DNA of 64,000 nucleotides, taken from contig JBLRWC010000002.1 in the NCBI GenBank assembly GCA_047921455.1, positions 1 to 64,000 on the forward strand. The letters run 5' to 3'. The position numbers and the translations under genes are program-made. Below, one piece after another: positions 53,091 to 62,271 of this stretch; position 1 is the first letter of the stretch; each line of letters begins with the position of its first letter. The notes under the pieces are model-generated. The model saw only the letters and a list, made by a program, of their open reading frames with translations. It made no database searches and was not told where the DNA came from. This DNA comes from XN24 sp047921455. Lineage in GTDB: Bacteria > Pseudomonadota > Gammaproteobacteria > Steroidobacterales > XN24.

Positions 53091-53681
53091 ATGCAGCGAG
53101 CGCAGCAATGCAAGATCAACCCGGGGCGGCTGCTGGCCACCGCGGTTTGCTCGCTTGGCTTGTTGCTTCTCGCCGGGACACTGCAGGCCAACGAGGGCAT
53201 CGAGATTCGCCAGGCAGACACGCGGCTCGAAGCCGGCGTCTGGTTCCTCGACGCCGATATTGATTACCACCTGAACGAGACTGCACGCGAAGCCCTCGAC
53301 AGCGGCCTCGAGCTGGACATCGAACTGACGATCCGCCTGACCCAGCGCCGCCGCGTCATCTGGAATGCGCAGTTTGCCGAGCTCAAGCAACTGTACACGC
53401 TGCAATACCATGCCCTGACCGAGCGCTATATCCTGCGCAATCTGAACAGCGGCGAACAGGCGACTTTTGGCAACCTGACGGTGGCATTGAACGCGCTGGG
53501 CAGCGTGCGCGGGTTGCCGATCATCGATGACGCGCTGTTGAGCCGCGGCGAACGTTACTACGTGGCGATTCGTGCGGTGGTCGACATTGAGGACTTCGGC
53601 GGCCCGCTCGCGATCATCAGGTTCCTCTGGAACGACTGGCGCATCTCCAGCGACTGGCTACGATGGCGACTGGTTCCTTGA
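53091..53681 (+). CDS. DUF4390 protein upstream of ntrYX
   Basis: A 196-aa exported protein (signal RLLATAVCSLGLLLLAGTLQA) of the DUF4390 family, found between rsmB and ntrY in many gammaproteobacteria. The mature part is strand-rich (LDADIDYHLNETAREALDSG, LELDIELTIRLTQRRR). Function is unknown; constant linkage to ntrY suggests a periplasmic partner of that sensor. It overlaps ntrY by 19 nt. Confidence 0.88.
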   Translation: MQRAQQCKINPGRLLATAVCSLGLLLLAGTLQANEGIEIRQADTRLEAGVWFLDADIDYHLNETAREALDSGLELDIELTIRLTQRRRVIWNAQFAELKQLYTLQYHALTERYILRNLNSGEQATFGNLTVALNALGSVRGLPIIDDALLSRGERYYVAIRAVVDIEDFGGPLAIIRFLWNDWRISSDWLRWRLVP

Positions 53682-55891
53682 AGCGCCTGGGATTGGCGAC
53701 GCTGGTCCTGCTGGGCCTGTCCCTGCTGATCGTGGCGCTGCTGTTTCTTGCTTCCACGGTCGAGAATGCAGATCGTTTCGGCGAGATCTACAACTGGATC
53801 TTCCTGCTGAATGTCATCGGCGCCTCGATGCTGCTGGTGCTGATTCTCGCCAACCTGGTCCGACTGGTACGCGAATACCGGGGCCAGGTGCCCGGTTCCC
53901 GGCTCGCCTCGCGCATGGTGGCGATTTTCGTCGGTCTGGCCGTGCTGCCGCTGGGGCTGGTGTATTACTTCTCCGTGCAATTCATCAGCCAGGGTATCGA
54001 TACCTGGTTCGACGTGAATGTCGAGGCCGGCCTGGGTGATGCGCTGGACTTGTCGCGCGCCACGCTGGAGAGCCGGATGCGTGAACACATGGACGCGACG
54101 CGCCAGATCGCCGCGGCGCTGAGCGGGCGCGACGACCTCAACCTGGCGACGCAGCTCGAGATCATGCGGCGCAGTTCCGGCGCGGTCGAGTTGACCGTCA
54201 TCGGGCAAAGCAGCCGCATCATCGCCTTGTCCTCGGAGCGCAGCATCGCGGAAATACCGGTGGGACCGACCGAGGAAGTCATGCTGCAGATTCGCCAGGG
54301 CCGGCCGTTTGTCAGCCTTGACCCGTTGCGCGACGGGTACGTGGTGCGCACGGCCATAGAGATTCCGAGCAGTCACCCGCTCGACGAGCTGCAGGTGCTG
54401 CACGCCCTGTTCCCGGTCCCGGAGCGCGTCAGCCGCCTGGCGAATTCAGTGCAGGAGGCTTATGCGCAGTATCGCGAGCTGTCCTTTTTGCGCAAACCGT
54501 TCACGCGCAGCCTGACGTTGACGCTGACCCTGGTTCTCTTGTTGTCCCTGCTGATGGCGGTCTGGGGCGCGTTTTTCTTTGCCCGCAAGCTGACCGCGCC
54601 GATCCAGACGCTCGTGGCCGGCACGCGCGCCGTCGCCAAGGGCGATTTCGACACGCGCCTGCCGATGCCAGCGCGCGACGAAATGGGTTTCCTGGTGCAT
54701 AGCTTCAACGACATGATTACCCGCCTTGCGGGTGCGCGTGAACTCGCGCGCGAGAGCCAGCAGGCGGTGGAGAGCCAGCGTGCCTACCTGGCCGTCATTC
54801 TCGGGCGGTTGTCCACCGGCGTGGTCTCGCTGGAGCGGGACTGGCGCATCAAGACGGCCAACGAGGCCGCCGGTGCCATCCTGGGCGTGGACCTGGAGGG
54901 GGCCATCGGCCGGCCGCTTGCCGAGGTCGCGGCGGACAAGCCGTTGCTGCAGCAATTCATCGAGGTCGGCCGTGCGCACGCCGAGAGCGGTGATTTCGAA
55001 TGGCGTGAACAGATCGTGCTACGTGGCGAAATGGGACGAAGAGTCCTGATGTGCGCTTCTTCGGGCTTGCCGGGCGAGGATGGCGAACCGGATGGTTTTG
55101 TCGTTGTGTTCGACGACATTACGGCCTTGTTGCAGGCGCAGCGCGATGCTGCATGGGGCGAGGTCGCCCGGCGCCTGGCGCACGAAATCAAGAACCCCTT
55201 GACGCCGATTCAGCTGTCTGCGGAGCGCATCCGCCGCCGTTTCCTGCAGCAGATGAACGACGAAGATGCGGTCGTGCTGGAACGCGCTACCCGGACCATC
55301 GTGCAGCAGGTCGAGGCGATGAAGGAAATGGTCAATGCCTTTTCGGATTACGCGCGCGCGCCGGACATGGACATCACGCCGGTCGAACTCAACCACTTGG
55401 TTGCGGAGGTGGTCGAGTTGTACCGGGCGAATGCTTTTCCGCTTGCGGTCGAGCTGAACCTTGATCCCGACGTGCTGCTGGTCGAGGCGGATGCCGGGCG
55501 CTTGCGCCAGATTCTGCATAACCTGATCCGCAACGCGGTCGAGGCACTCGAGGGCCGGGGCGACGGGCTGTTGCGCGTCACGACGCGCGGCACCAACGAA
55601 TTCGATTTGCGAGCGGTGTTTATCATGGTGGAGGACAATGGCCCGGGCATTCCGGCCGATTCCGCGGACCGTATTTTCGATCCCTATGTAACCAGCAAGC
55701 CGAAGGGCACGGGGCTCGGCCTCGCCATCGTGAAAAAGCTCGTGGAAGAGCACGGCGGCTGGGTCGAGGCGAGCAATCGTGACGAAGGCGGCGTGCGGAT
55801 GACGATTGCCTTGCCGGCAGACGAGGACGCGCGTAGCGCGATGTTGCGCCGCGAGGTGCGGGCCAGCGAATTCAGGAGAGCACACGCATGA
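53663..55891 (+). CDS. ntrY: NtrY-like membrane sensor histidine kinase
   Basis: A 742-aa sensor with four membrane helices (about residues 8-30, 40-65, 77-100 and 275-300), a periplasmic domain, HAMP (ARKLTAPIQTLVAGTRAVAK), PAS (about 360-470) and kinase core. The phospho-His is in RRLAHEIKNPLTPIQLSAER near 505; N box NLIRNAVEAL, G1 DNGPGIP and G2 GTGLGLAIVKKL are intact. NtrY kinases sense nitrogen or redox status, and in some bacteria control the envelope. It overlaps ntrX (ATGA). Confidence 0.93.
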   Translation: MATGSLKRLGLATLVLLGLSLLIVALLFLASTVENADRFGEIYNWIFLLNVIGASMLLVLILANLVRLVREYRGQVPGSRLASRMVAIFVGLAVLPLGLVYYFSVQFISQGIDTWFDVNVEAGLGDALDLSRATLESRMREHMDATRQIAAALSGRDDLNLATQLEIMRRSSGAVELTVIGQSSRIIALSSERSIAEIPVGPTEEVMLQIRQGRPFVSLDPLRDGYVVRTAIEIPSSHPLDELQVLHALFPVPERVSRLANSVQEAYAQYRELSFLRKPFTRSLTLTLTLVLLLSLLMAVWGAFFFARKLTAPIQTLVAGTRAVAKGDFDTRLPMPARDEMGFLVHSFNDMITRLAGARELARESQQAVESQRAYLAVILGRLSTGVVSLERDWRIKTANEAAGAILGVDLEGAIGRPLAEVAADKPLLQQFIEVGRAHAESGDFEWREQIVLRGEMGRRVLMCASSGLPGEDGEPDGFVVVFDDITALLQAQRDAAWGEVARRLAHEIKNPLTPIQLSAERIRRRFLQQMNDEDAVVLERATRTIVQQVEAMKEMVNAFSDYARAPDMDITPVELNHLVAEVVELYRANAFPLAVELNLDPDVLLVEADAGRLRQILHNLIRNAVEALEGRGDGLLRVTTRGTNEFDLRAVFIMVEDNGPGIPADSADRIFDPYVTSKPKGTGLGLAIVKKLVEEHGGWVEASNRDEGGVRMTIALPADEDARSAMLRREVRASEFRRAHA

Positions 55892-57258
55892 GCAGCGGGT
55901 CAGTTCTGGTCGTCGACGACGAGGCCGATATCCGGAACCTGCTCGAGGAGATCCTCTCCGAGGAAGGGTACGAGGTCGTGTCGGCCGCCAATGCGGCGGA
56001 GGCCAGGGAGAAACGAGCGGCGAGCGACCCCGATCTCATTTTGCTGGATATCTGGATGCCGGATGTAGATGGCATCAGCCTGCTTAGGGAATGGTCTGCG
56101 AGCAACACATCGAAGCCCTGTCCGGTGGTGATGATGTCCGGCCATGGCACAGTCGAGACGGCTGTCGAAGCAACCCGGCTGGGCGCCTTCGACTTCATCG
56201 AGAAACCGGTGTCACTGGTGAAGTTGCTGCGCACCGTCGAACGGGCTCTCGAGTCCGGTCGCACGCCCGGGCGTGCCGGCCGCCAGCTCGTCACGGGGAC
56301 CGCTGCGCCGGTGGGGCGCAGCGCCGTCATGCGTACGCTGCGTCAACAGTCAGAGCAATTGGCTGCACACACGGCGCCGGTACTGATCACCGGCGAGCCG
56401 GGCAGCGGCCGCGGTACATTCGCGCAATTTATCCACGCCAAGGGCCCGCGTACCCACCAACCCTTCGTGCGGCTTGTCGCCAGCACGCTGCAGGATGCCG
56501 ATGCGCAGCTTGCGTTGTTCGGCCGCACCGTCAACGGCAACGTGGAACCGGGGTATTTCGAGCGCGCCCGCGGCGGCACGCTGTTCATCAAGGATTTGCC
56601 CGATCTCGGCCCGTTGGCGCAGCGATTGCTGCAGGGCGTTCTCGAGAGCGAGCGGTTTACCCCGTTGGGCGGTGGGCCGCAACAATCACTGGACGTCCGG
56701 ATCATCAGTTCGGCCCCGCCGGGCTTCGAGCAGGGCGCTGCCGGCGGCGAGTTCCGCCGCGAATTGTTGACGCACCTGGCGGTGGTCGTGCTCAAGGTGC
56801 CGCCGTTGCGCGACTATGCTGAAGATGTCCCGGAACTGCTGCGCTATTACCTCGACAAGCTGGTGGACAGCACCGGCTTGCCATACCGCAAGCTGGGCTT
56901 CGCGGCGCAAAACCGGCTGCGCAACTATCCCTGGCCGGGCAACGTGCGCGAGCTACGCAACATGGTCCATCGGCTGTTGATCCTTGGTGGCGACGAAGAG
57001 GTGGGCCTCGGCGAGGTCGAGCAGATTCTTGCCGAGCAAACGCGCGAGGCCGACACGCTGTTGAGCCAGGACCTGATGGCGTTACCGTTGCGGGAGGCCC
57101 GTGAGCAGTTCGAGCGAGCCTACCTGCAACAGCAGCTGCAACTGTGCGAAGGCAAGGTCGGGCAGCTGGCCAAGCGGGTTGGCATGGAGCGCACCCACCT
57201 GTACCGCAAACTACGCGCGCTCGGCATCGACTTCCGCAGCGGCGGCGCCGAGGATTGA
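55888..57258 (+). CDS. ntrX: NtrX-like response regulator with degenerate AAA+ domain
   Basis: A 456-aa protein with receiver, AAA+ and Fis-type HTH domains. The receiver is intact (VDDE, Asp in LILLDIWMPDVDG, FDFIEKP). The AAA+ domain is damaged in its key motifs: Walker A reads GEPGSGRG with Arg in place of Lys, the GAFTGA loop that contacts sigma-54 is replaced by TVNGNVEPGYF, and Walker B reads GGTLFIKDL without the DE pair. The HTH (GKVGQLAKRVGMERTHLYRK) is normal. It probably regulates without sigma-54 and ATP hydrolysis, as known for some NtrX proteins. Confidence 0.9.
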   Translation: MSSGSVLVVDDEADIRNLLEEILSEEGYEVVSAANAAEAREKRAASDPDLILLDIWMPDVDGISLLREWSASNTSKPCPVVMMSGHGTVETAVEATRLGAFDFIEKPVSLVKLLRTVERALESGRTPGRAGRQLVTGTAAPVGRSAVMRTLRQQSEQLAAHTAPVLITGEPGSGRGTFAQFIHAKGPRTHQPFVRLVASTLQDADAQLALFGRTVNGNVEPGYFERARGGTLFIKDLPDLGPLAQRLLQGVLESERFTPLGGGPQQSLDVRIISSAPPGFEQGAAGGEFRRELLTHLAVVVLKVPPLRDYAEDVPELLRYYLDKLVDSTGLPYRKLGFAAQNRLRNYPWPGNVRELRNMVHRLLILGGDEEVGLGEVEQILAEQTREADTLLSQDLMALPLREAREQFERAYLQQQLQLCEGKVGQLAKRVGMERTHLYRKLRALGIDFRSGGAED

Positions 57259-57262
57259 CACG

Positions 57263-57823
57263 CTAGTTGCGCTCGCGGACAGCGAGCGCGCCAATCCCGC
57301 TTGCCGCGAGGCGACGGCGCGTCGCGTCGGCCTGGGCCGCGTCGGGCAACGGGCCGATACGGACGCGATGCCAGGTCTGGCCGTCCAGCGTCACGGGCTG
57401 GATACTCGAGGCCAGGCCCAGCAAGGCCAGCTCGGCCTTGCGGCGGTCGGCGTCCTGGTAGCGCCGGAACGAGCCGGCCTGGATCCAGTAACGGCCAGGC
57501 GCCAGTTCAGGTGCCGGCGCTGCCGGCCCGGCGCCGCGCTCGCGGGTCTCTTCCGCCGGCACGACCACCTCGAGGCCCGGCAGCATGGTGTAAAAGTCGA
57601 AGCCGGATTCTGGCGCCGGTTCGAGCTCAGCTGTCTCGTCGGCCTGTTGCGAGGCGGGCTGGACGGTGCGAGCAGCCACCGGCTCCGCGGGGGGCGCGGT
57701 CGAGGTGTGTCGCAGGTGGACCAGCAAGGCGACCGCCAGGCCGAGGGACAAGCCGGTGAGCAGCCATACCCAGCCGGGCGTCGCTTGCTTGCGCGGCCGG
57801 CGACGCTTGTAGTCGCGTGCCAT
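57263..57823 (-). CDS. SPOR-domain cell-division protein (FtsN-like)
   Basis: A 186-aa bitopic membrane protein: short basic cytoplasmic tail (RDYKRRRPRKQ), one membrane helix (WVWLLTGLSLGLAVALLVHL), Pro/Ala/Glu-rich linker and a C-terminal SPOR domain (RYWIQAGSFRRYQDADRRKA, WHRVRIGPLPD). Position after priA-argS matches ftsN in related bacteria. SPOR domains bind denuded septal glycan. It starts 2 nt after the argS stop and converges with ntrX 4 nt away. Confidence 0.85.
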   Translation of the reverse strand: MARDYKRRRPRKQATPGWVWLLTGLSLGLAVALLVHLRHTSTAPPAEPVAARTVQPASQQADETAELEPAPESGFDFYTMLPGLEVVVPAEETRERGAGPAAPAPELAPGRYWIQAGSFRRYQDADRRKAELALLGLASSIQPVTLDGQTWHRVRIGPLPDAAQADATRRRLAASGIGALAVRERN

Positions 57824-57825
57824 GC

Positions 57826-59577
57826 CTACATCGACTCCGGGGCGCTGACGCCGACCAGGGCGAGTCCGTTCGCGATGACCTGGCGCGTCGCTTCGGCCAG
57901 CGCCAGGCGGGCCGCCCGCAGCGGCGCTTCGTCCACCAGGAAGGTCGAGGCGTTGTACCAGGTATGGAAATCCTGGGCGAGTTCACGCAGAAAATGCACG
58001 ATATTCTGCGGAGCGCGGTTTGCGGCGGCCAGCTCGACGACCTCGGGGAAACGGCCCAGGGTGGCCATCAGCGCGCGCTCGTGATCGGTGGTCAGCAGGC
58101 CGAAGCCGGCAATGCCCTCGTCCGCCGACCAGTCGAGGCCCTTTTCCACCAGCTGGCGGAACACGCTGCGCACTCGCGCATGCGCATACTGGATGTAATA
58201 GACGGGATTCTCATTGCTGCGTGATTTCGCGAGCTCGAGGTCGAAATCAAGGTGCTGGTCGTTGGAACGCAGTACATAGAACAAGCGCGCTGCGTCGTTG
58301 CCGACCTCGTCGCGCAGCTCGCGCAGCGTGACGAACTCGCCGGAGCGCGTCGACATCTGCACTTTCTCCCCGCCGCGGTAAAGGATCGCGAATTGCACCA
58401 GGCGGACCTCGAGGCTGTCGCCCGGCTCGCCCATCGCCTCCAGGCCCGCGCGCACGCGCGCCACGTAGCCATGGTGATCGGCGCCGAGGATGTCGAGCAG
58501 GTGCTCATGGCCGCGTTGCCGTTTGCCGAGGTGATAGGCGATGTCCGAGGCAATGTACGTCGTCTGGCCGTTGTCGCGCACCACGACGCGATCTTTTTCA
58601 TCGCCGAGCGCACTGGCGCGGAACCATAACGCGCCCTCCTGCTCGTAGGCGTGGCCTTGCGCCTTCAGGCGATCGATACACTCGGACACCAGGCCGAGTT
58701 TCGCCAGGCTGCGCTCCGAGAACCACTCGTCGAAGGTGACGCCGAAGTCGGCCAGGTCGGCGCGGATATCGCCGAGGATTTCATCGAGGCCGAGCTGGTG
58801 CACGGCACGGTAGTCCTGTTCGCCGAGCAGCGCGCGCATCCGGGCGACCAGGGCGTCGATGTAGTCATCCTTGTCGCCCTCCGGCGCATCGGGCGGCAGG
58901 TCGGCGAACACCGCGGCGGCCGGGTGGCGCAGTCGGCCGTGTTCCTGCGCCACCAGGCGGTCGGCGATCGACAGGATGTAGCCGCCACGGTAGCCGTTGG
59001 CCGGGAAGGCGAATTCTTCCCCGAGCGCCTCCAGGTAGCGTAACCAGACGCTGGCGGCGAGGATGTCCATCTGCCGGCCGGCATCATTGACGTAGTACTC
59101 ACGATGCACCTGGTGGCCGGTCGCCGCCAGCAGGTTGGCAACCGAGTCCCCATAGGCGGCATGCCGGCCATGCCCGACATGGAGCGGGCCGGTGGGATTG
59201 GCGGAGACGAACTCCACCAGCACCCGCTGGCCGCCGCCACTGTCTGAGCGACCGTAAGTCGCCCCCCTGGTGAGGATCGCGGCAATTTCCTGCGCAAAGG
59301 CCTGCTCGCTGAGGCGGAAATTGATGAAACCCGGGCCGGCGATGGAGACGCTGGCGACCAGTTCCGAGCTCGGCAGCAGGGCGATAATCTGTTCGGCCAG
59401 TGCGCGCGGGTTCATGCCTGCCGGCTTGGCGAGCAGCAGCGCGGCATTGGTGGCGAAATCGCCGTGGCGCGGATCGCGGGCACGCTCCACGCGGGCTTCC
59501 GGAGCAATGTCCAGCTGTAGCTGGGCGGCGAGTTGCGACAGCGCATCGGCCAGCAGGTTTTCGAGCAGTTTTTTCAA
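57826..59577 (-). CDS. argS: Arginyl-tRNA synthetase
   Basis: A 583-aa class I synthetase. The HIGH-type motif is PLHVGHGRHAAYGDS near residue 123, and the KMSKS-equivalent is VQMSTRSGEFVTL near 380, as usual in ArgS. The N-terminal Arg-S domain and C-terminal DALR anticodon domain (IQYAHARVRSVFRQL) are complete. I chose TTG 59577 (KKLLENLLADAL), which gives the family's normal length; the frame runs 34 codons further without a recognised start. Confidence 0.94.
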   Translation of the reverse strand: MKKLLENLLADALSQLAAQLQLDIAPEARVERARDPRHGDFATNAALLLAKPAGMNPRALAEQIIALLPSSELVASVSIAGPGFINFRLSEQAFAQEIAAILTRGATYGRSDSGGGQRVLVEFVSANPTGPLHVGHGRHAAYGDSVANLLAATGHQVHREYYVNDAGRQMDILAASVWLRYLEALGEEFAFPANGYRGGYILSIADRLVAQEHGRLRHPAAAVFADLPPDAPEGDKDDYIDALVARMRALLGEQDYRAVHQLGLDEILGDIRADLADFGVTFDEWFSERSLAKLGLVSECIDRLKAQGHAYEQEGALWFRASALGDEKDRVVVRDNGQTTYIASDIAYHLGKRQRGHEHLLDILGADHHGYVARVRAGLEAMGEPGDSLEVRLVQFAILYRGGEKVQMSTRSGEFVTLRELRDEVGNDAARLFYVLRSNDQHLDFDLELAKSRSNENPVYYIQYAHARVRSVFRQLVEKGLDWSADEGIAGFGLLTTDHERALMATLGRFPEVVELAAANRAPQNIVHFLRELAQDFHTWYNASTFLVDEAPLRAARLALAEATRQVIANGLALVGVSAPESM

Positions 59578-59718
59578 GGCGCGTATTCCAGGTTGCTTGG
59601 GCGCCCGGGATGCCGGGGCGGTTGGAACGCGATTGTACCGTGACGCAGCGCCCACGGTCAGGCGCGGCGGGCGCGCCACCCGGTCGTGGCAGCCGTCCGG
59701 GCTTGCCCGGCAAGGCGG

Positions 59719-61878
59719 CTAGAAAAGGTCCTGCGGATCCACTTCGAGGAACCAGCGTACACCGCGGCTCCCCGGCAGCGCCGACGCGATCGCCCGGACA
59801 TCGGCCAGGGCAGCATGCAGCGTCGGACGGGCGGCTGACTGGAGCAACAGCTGGGCGCGCCAGCGGCCGCCGCGTTTTTCCATCGGCGCCGGCGCCGGGC
59901 CGAGTACGTTGAGTCCGCGCGGGACCACCAGGGCGTCGCGGCATTCGGTCAGGACGCGCATAGCCAATCCCGGCTTGGCCGCCTCGGCGCGCAGCATCGC
60001 AAGGTGGCTGTAGGGTGGCCAGCCCGCAGCACGCCGTTCTTCCAGCGCGGTTTCGGCGAAGGCCTCGTAGCCGCCGGTCAGCAGTTTTTGCAACAGCGGG
60101 TGCTCCGGGTAAGACGTCTGCACCAGTACCTCGCCGGGCCGGTCGGCGCGCCCGGCCCGGCCGGCCACCTGTACCAGCGTCTGGGCCAGTCGTTCCCCGG
60201 CGCGGAAATCCGTACCGAACAGGCCCTGGTCGGCGTTGATCACGCCGACCAGGGTGACACCGGGAAAATCATGGCCCTTGGCCATCATCTGGGTACCCAC
60301 GAGCACACGGGTGCGGCCGTCGCGCACCTCGTCGAGGATCTGGTCCACGGCACCCCGGCGGCGGGTGCTGTCACGGTCGATCCGGGCAATGCGCACGTCC
60401 GGGAATTGCCTGGCCAGGGCTTCCTCGAGCCGCTCCGTGCCTTCGCCGACCGGGCGCAGATCGGCCCCGCAGTCCGGACAGGCCGCCGGTAGCCCGGTTT
60501 CGTCGCCGCAATGATGGCAACGCAGGCGCGCTGCCCGGCGGTGCCAGGTATAGCGCGCATCGCAATGGCGGCAATCGGCGACCCAGCCGCAGGAACTGCA
60601 AAACAGCGCCGGCGCGAAGCCACGGCGGTTCAGAAACAGCAGCGCCTGGCCGCCGGCATCGAGGTGCAAGCGCATGGCGCGCAGCAACGGCGCGGAAATG
60701 CCCTCGGTAGCGGGATGCCGACGCAGGTCCACCAGGGAGATGCGCGGCTGGCTTGCGCCGCCCGGGCGGTCCGGCAAACGCGCCAGGGCGTAACGGCCCT
60801 CCCGGGCGTGGCGCAGGGTCTCCAGCGAGGGCGTGGCCGAGCCAAGCAGGACCGGCAGCTTTGCCAGGCTCGCGCGCATCACGGCCAGGTCGCGGCCGGA
60901 ATAACGCAGCCCCTCGTGCTGGCGCAGCGAGGGGTCGTGTTCTTCGTCGACGATAATCAGCCCGGGGCGCGCCAGCGGCACGAATACTGCCGAACGCGTG
61001 CCGATGATTACCGCCGCCCGGCCGCTGTGCGCATCCGCCCAGGCGGTCAAGCGCTGGCGCGCCGGCAGGGCCGAGTGCAAGACCGCCACCGGCGCCGCGA
61101 GACGCCTGGCAAAGCGCTCTACCAGTTGCGGCGTCAGGCCGATTTCCGGCACCAGCACCAGCACCTGCAGGCCGCGTCGCAGGCATTCGGCCGCCGCCGA
61201 CAAATAAACCTCGGTCTTGCCGCTGCCCGTCACGCCGAACAGCAGCCGGGTTGAAAATTTCCCCAGGTCGCCGATCACCGCAGCCACGGCCGCGGCCTGG
61301 GCTTCGTTCAGCCGCGGCCCGGCGAGCGCCGTGGTCCATGCAGCGGCGGCCGGTTCCGGTTCGATGTCGACCAGGCCGCGAGCGGCCAGGCGCGCGGCGC
61401 TGGCTCGCCAGCCCGCCGGCAGGTCGGGATCGTCGGTGCGGCGCGGCGCCCTGGCGAGCAGGTCCAGCAGGGCGGCCTGCTTCGGGGCGCGCTTTTTCAT
61501 TGCGTCCGGGGCCGCGCCCCTGGCGGTCACCCTGGAGGGTGGTTCGGGCAGCGGCTTGCCCTGGCGCAAGGGGGCAGGCAAGGCGGTAGCGACCACCGCG
61601 CCGGGCGGCTCCTGGTAATAGCGCGCCGTCCAGTCCAGCAGCCGTAGCAGGGCCGGATCGAACAACGGCGCCGAGTCGAGCACCTCGATGACCGGCTTCA
61701 GGCGCTCCGGCGGCAATGCCGAGGCCTCGGCCTGCGCCATGACGAGACCGACGGGGCGGCGTCGGCCGAACGGTACCCGGACCCGTGTGCCGGGTAGCGG
61801 CGCGGGACCCGATTCGGGCGCCAGGTAGTCAAACAGGGTGTCGAGCGGGGCGTCCACGGCCACCTTGAGGATGGTCAC
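59719..61878 (-). CDS. priA: Primosomal replication protein N' (helicase)
   Basis: A 719-aa helicase that restarts stalled replication forks. Walker A LFGVTGSGKTEVYL, motif II VDEEHDPSL, two zinc clusters within CSSCGWVADCRHCDARY and LRCHHCGDETGL...CPDCGADL, and motif V/VI MMAKGHDFPGV and QVAGRAGR are present. GTG 61878 begins the conserved TILKVAVDAPLDTLFDYL; ATG 61902 is a longer option lacking a ribosome site. The DnaA-box cluster lies just upstream. Confidence 0.95.
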   Translation of the reverse strand: MTILKVAVDAPLDTLFDYLAPESGPAPLPGTRVRVPFGRRRPVGLVMAQAEASALPPERLKPVIEVLDSAPLFDPALLRLLDWTARYYQEPPGAVVATALPAPLRQGKPLPEPPSRVTARGAAPDAMKKRAPKQAALLDLLARAPRRTDDPDLPAGWRASAARLAARGLVDIEPEPAAAAWTTALAGPRLNEAQAAAVAAVIGDLGKFSTRLLFGVTGSGKTEVYLSAAAECLRRGLQVLVLVPEIGLTPQLVERFARRLAAPVAVLHSALPARQRLTAWADAHSGRAAVIIGTRSAVFVPLARPGLIIVDEEHDPSLRQHEGLRYSGRDLAVMRASLAKLPVLLGSATPSLETLRHAREGRYALARLPDRPGGASQPRISLVDLRRHPATEGISAPLLRAMRLHLDAGGQALLFLNRRGFAPALFCSSCGWVADCRHCDARYTWHRRAARLRCHHCGDETGLPAACPDCGADLRPVGEGTERLEEALARQFPDVRIARIDRDSTRRRGAVDQILDEVRDGRTRVLVGTQMMAKGHDFPGVTLVGVINADQGLFGTDFRAGERLAQTLVQVAGRAGRADRPGEVLVQTSYPEHPLLQKLLTGGYEAFAETALEERRAAGWPPYSHLAMLRAEAAKPGLAMRVLTECRDALVVPRGLNVLGPAPAPMEKRGGRWRAQLLLQSAARPTLHAALADVRAIASALPGSRGVRWFLEVDPQDLF

Positions 61879-61907
61879 GGCGAGACACCATCCTGGCCCC
61901 ATGCAAG

Positions 61908-61942
61908 TTGTCCACAGAAGCTGTGGATAACTCTGTGGACGA
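61908..61942. promoter_or_regulatory. Cluster of DnaA-box-like sites
   Basis: TTGTCCACA (61908-61916), TGTGGATAA (61922-61930, an exact reverse-orientation DnaA box) and TGTGGACGA (61934-61942, two mismatches) lie within 35 bp. TCCACAG-AAG-CTGTGGA (61911-61927) is also a perfect inverted repeat. They overlap the region where the priA promoter should be, so DnaA could regulate priA. Confidence 0.6.
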
Positions 61943-62230
61943 CTATTGCGAATAGCGGTGAAATCCGCGTCACTTCAGGGGGCAGCTCAGTTTGGTCAAA
62001 AAGTCGTCATAAATGTAAGTATAAATAAAACAATAAGTTATGTTGTCTTATTGGCGTGCTTTGTGCGACGACGACGGTTTGAGGCTGTAATTTCAGGGGC
62101 TTGTTAATAAGTGCTGTTGGCCGGGTCTCCCGGAGGGCTTCAGCAAGTCGTTGCAATAGCCTGGTGCGAAGGCCGCTGCCAGGCTGCCGAACGGGCACCG
62201 GCGCCGGCTGGAGCGCCGCTCGCCGGATCC

Positions 62231-62270
62231 CGGTGCATTGCGGGGGCCGCCCGGGCGGCCCGCAATGCCG
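62231..62270 (-). terminator. Long GC-rich hairpin after pntB
   Basis: GCATTGCGGG pairs with CCCGCAATGC, with an inner GGCCGCC/GGCGGCC pairing. It begins immediately beyond the pntB stop on the minus strand. There is no T-run. Confidence 0.6.
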
Positions 62271-62271
62271 C

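Larger units (their letters stand above)
61879..62271. other. Intergenic region between priA and pntB
   Basis: This 393-bp stretch has no supported gene. It contains DnaA-box-like sites next to priA, an unusually AT-rich stretch at about 61995-62055, and a hairpin at the pntB end. The middle (about 62060-62225) shows nothing I recognise. Confidence 0.6.
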
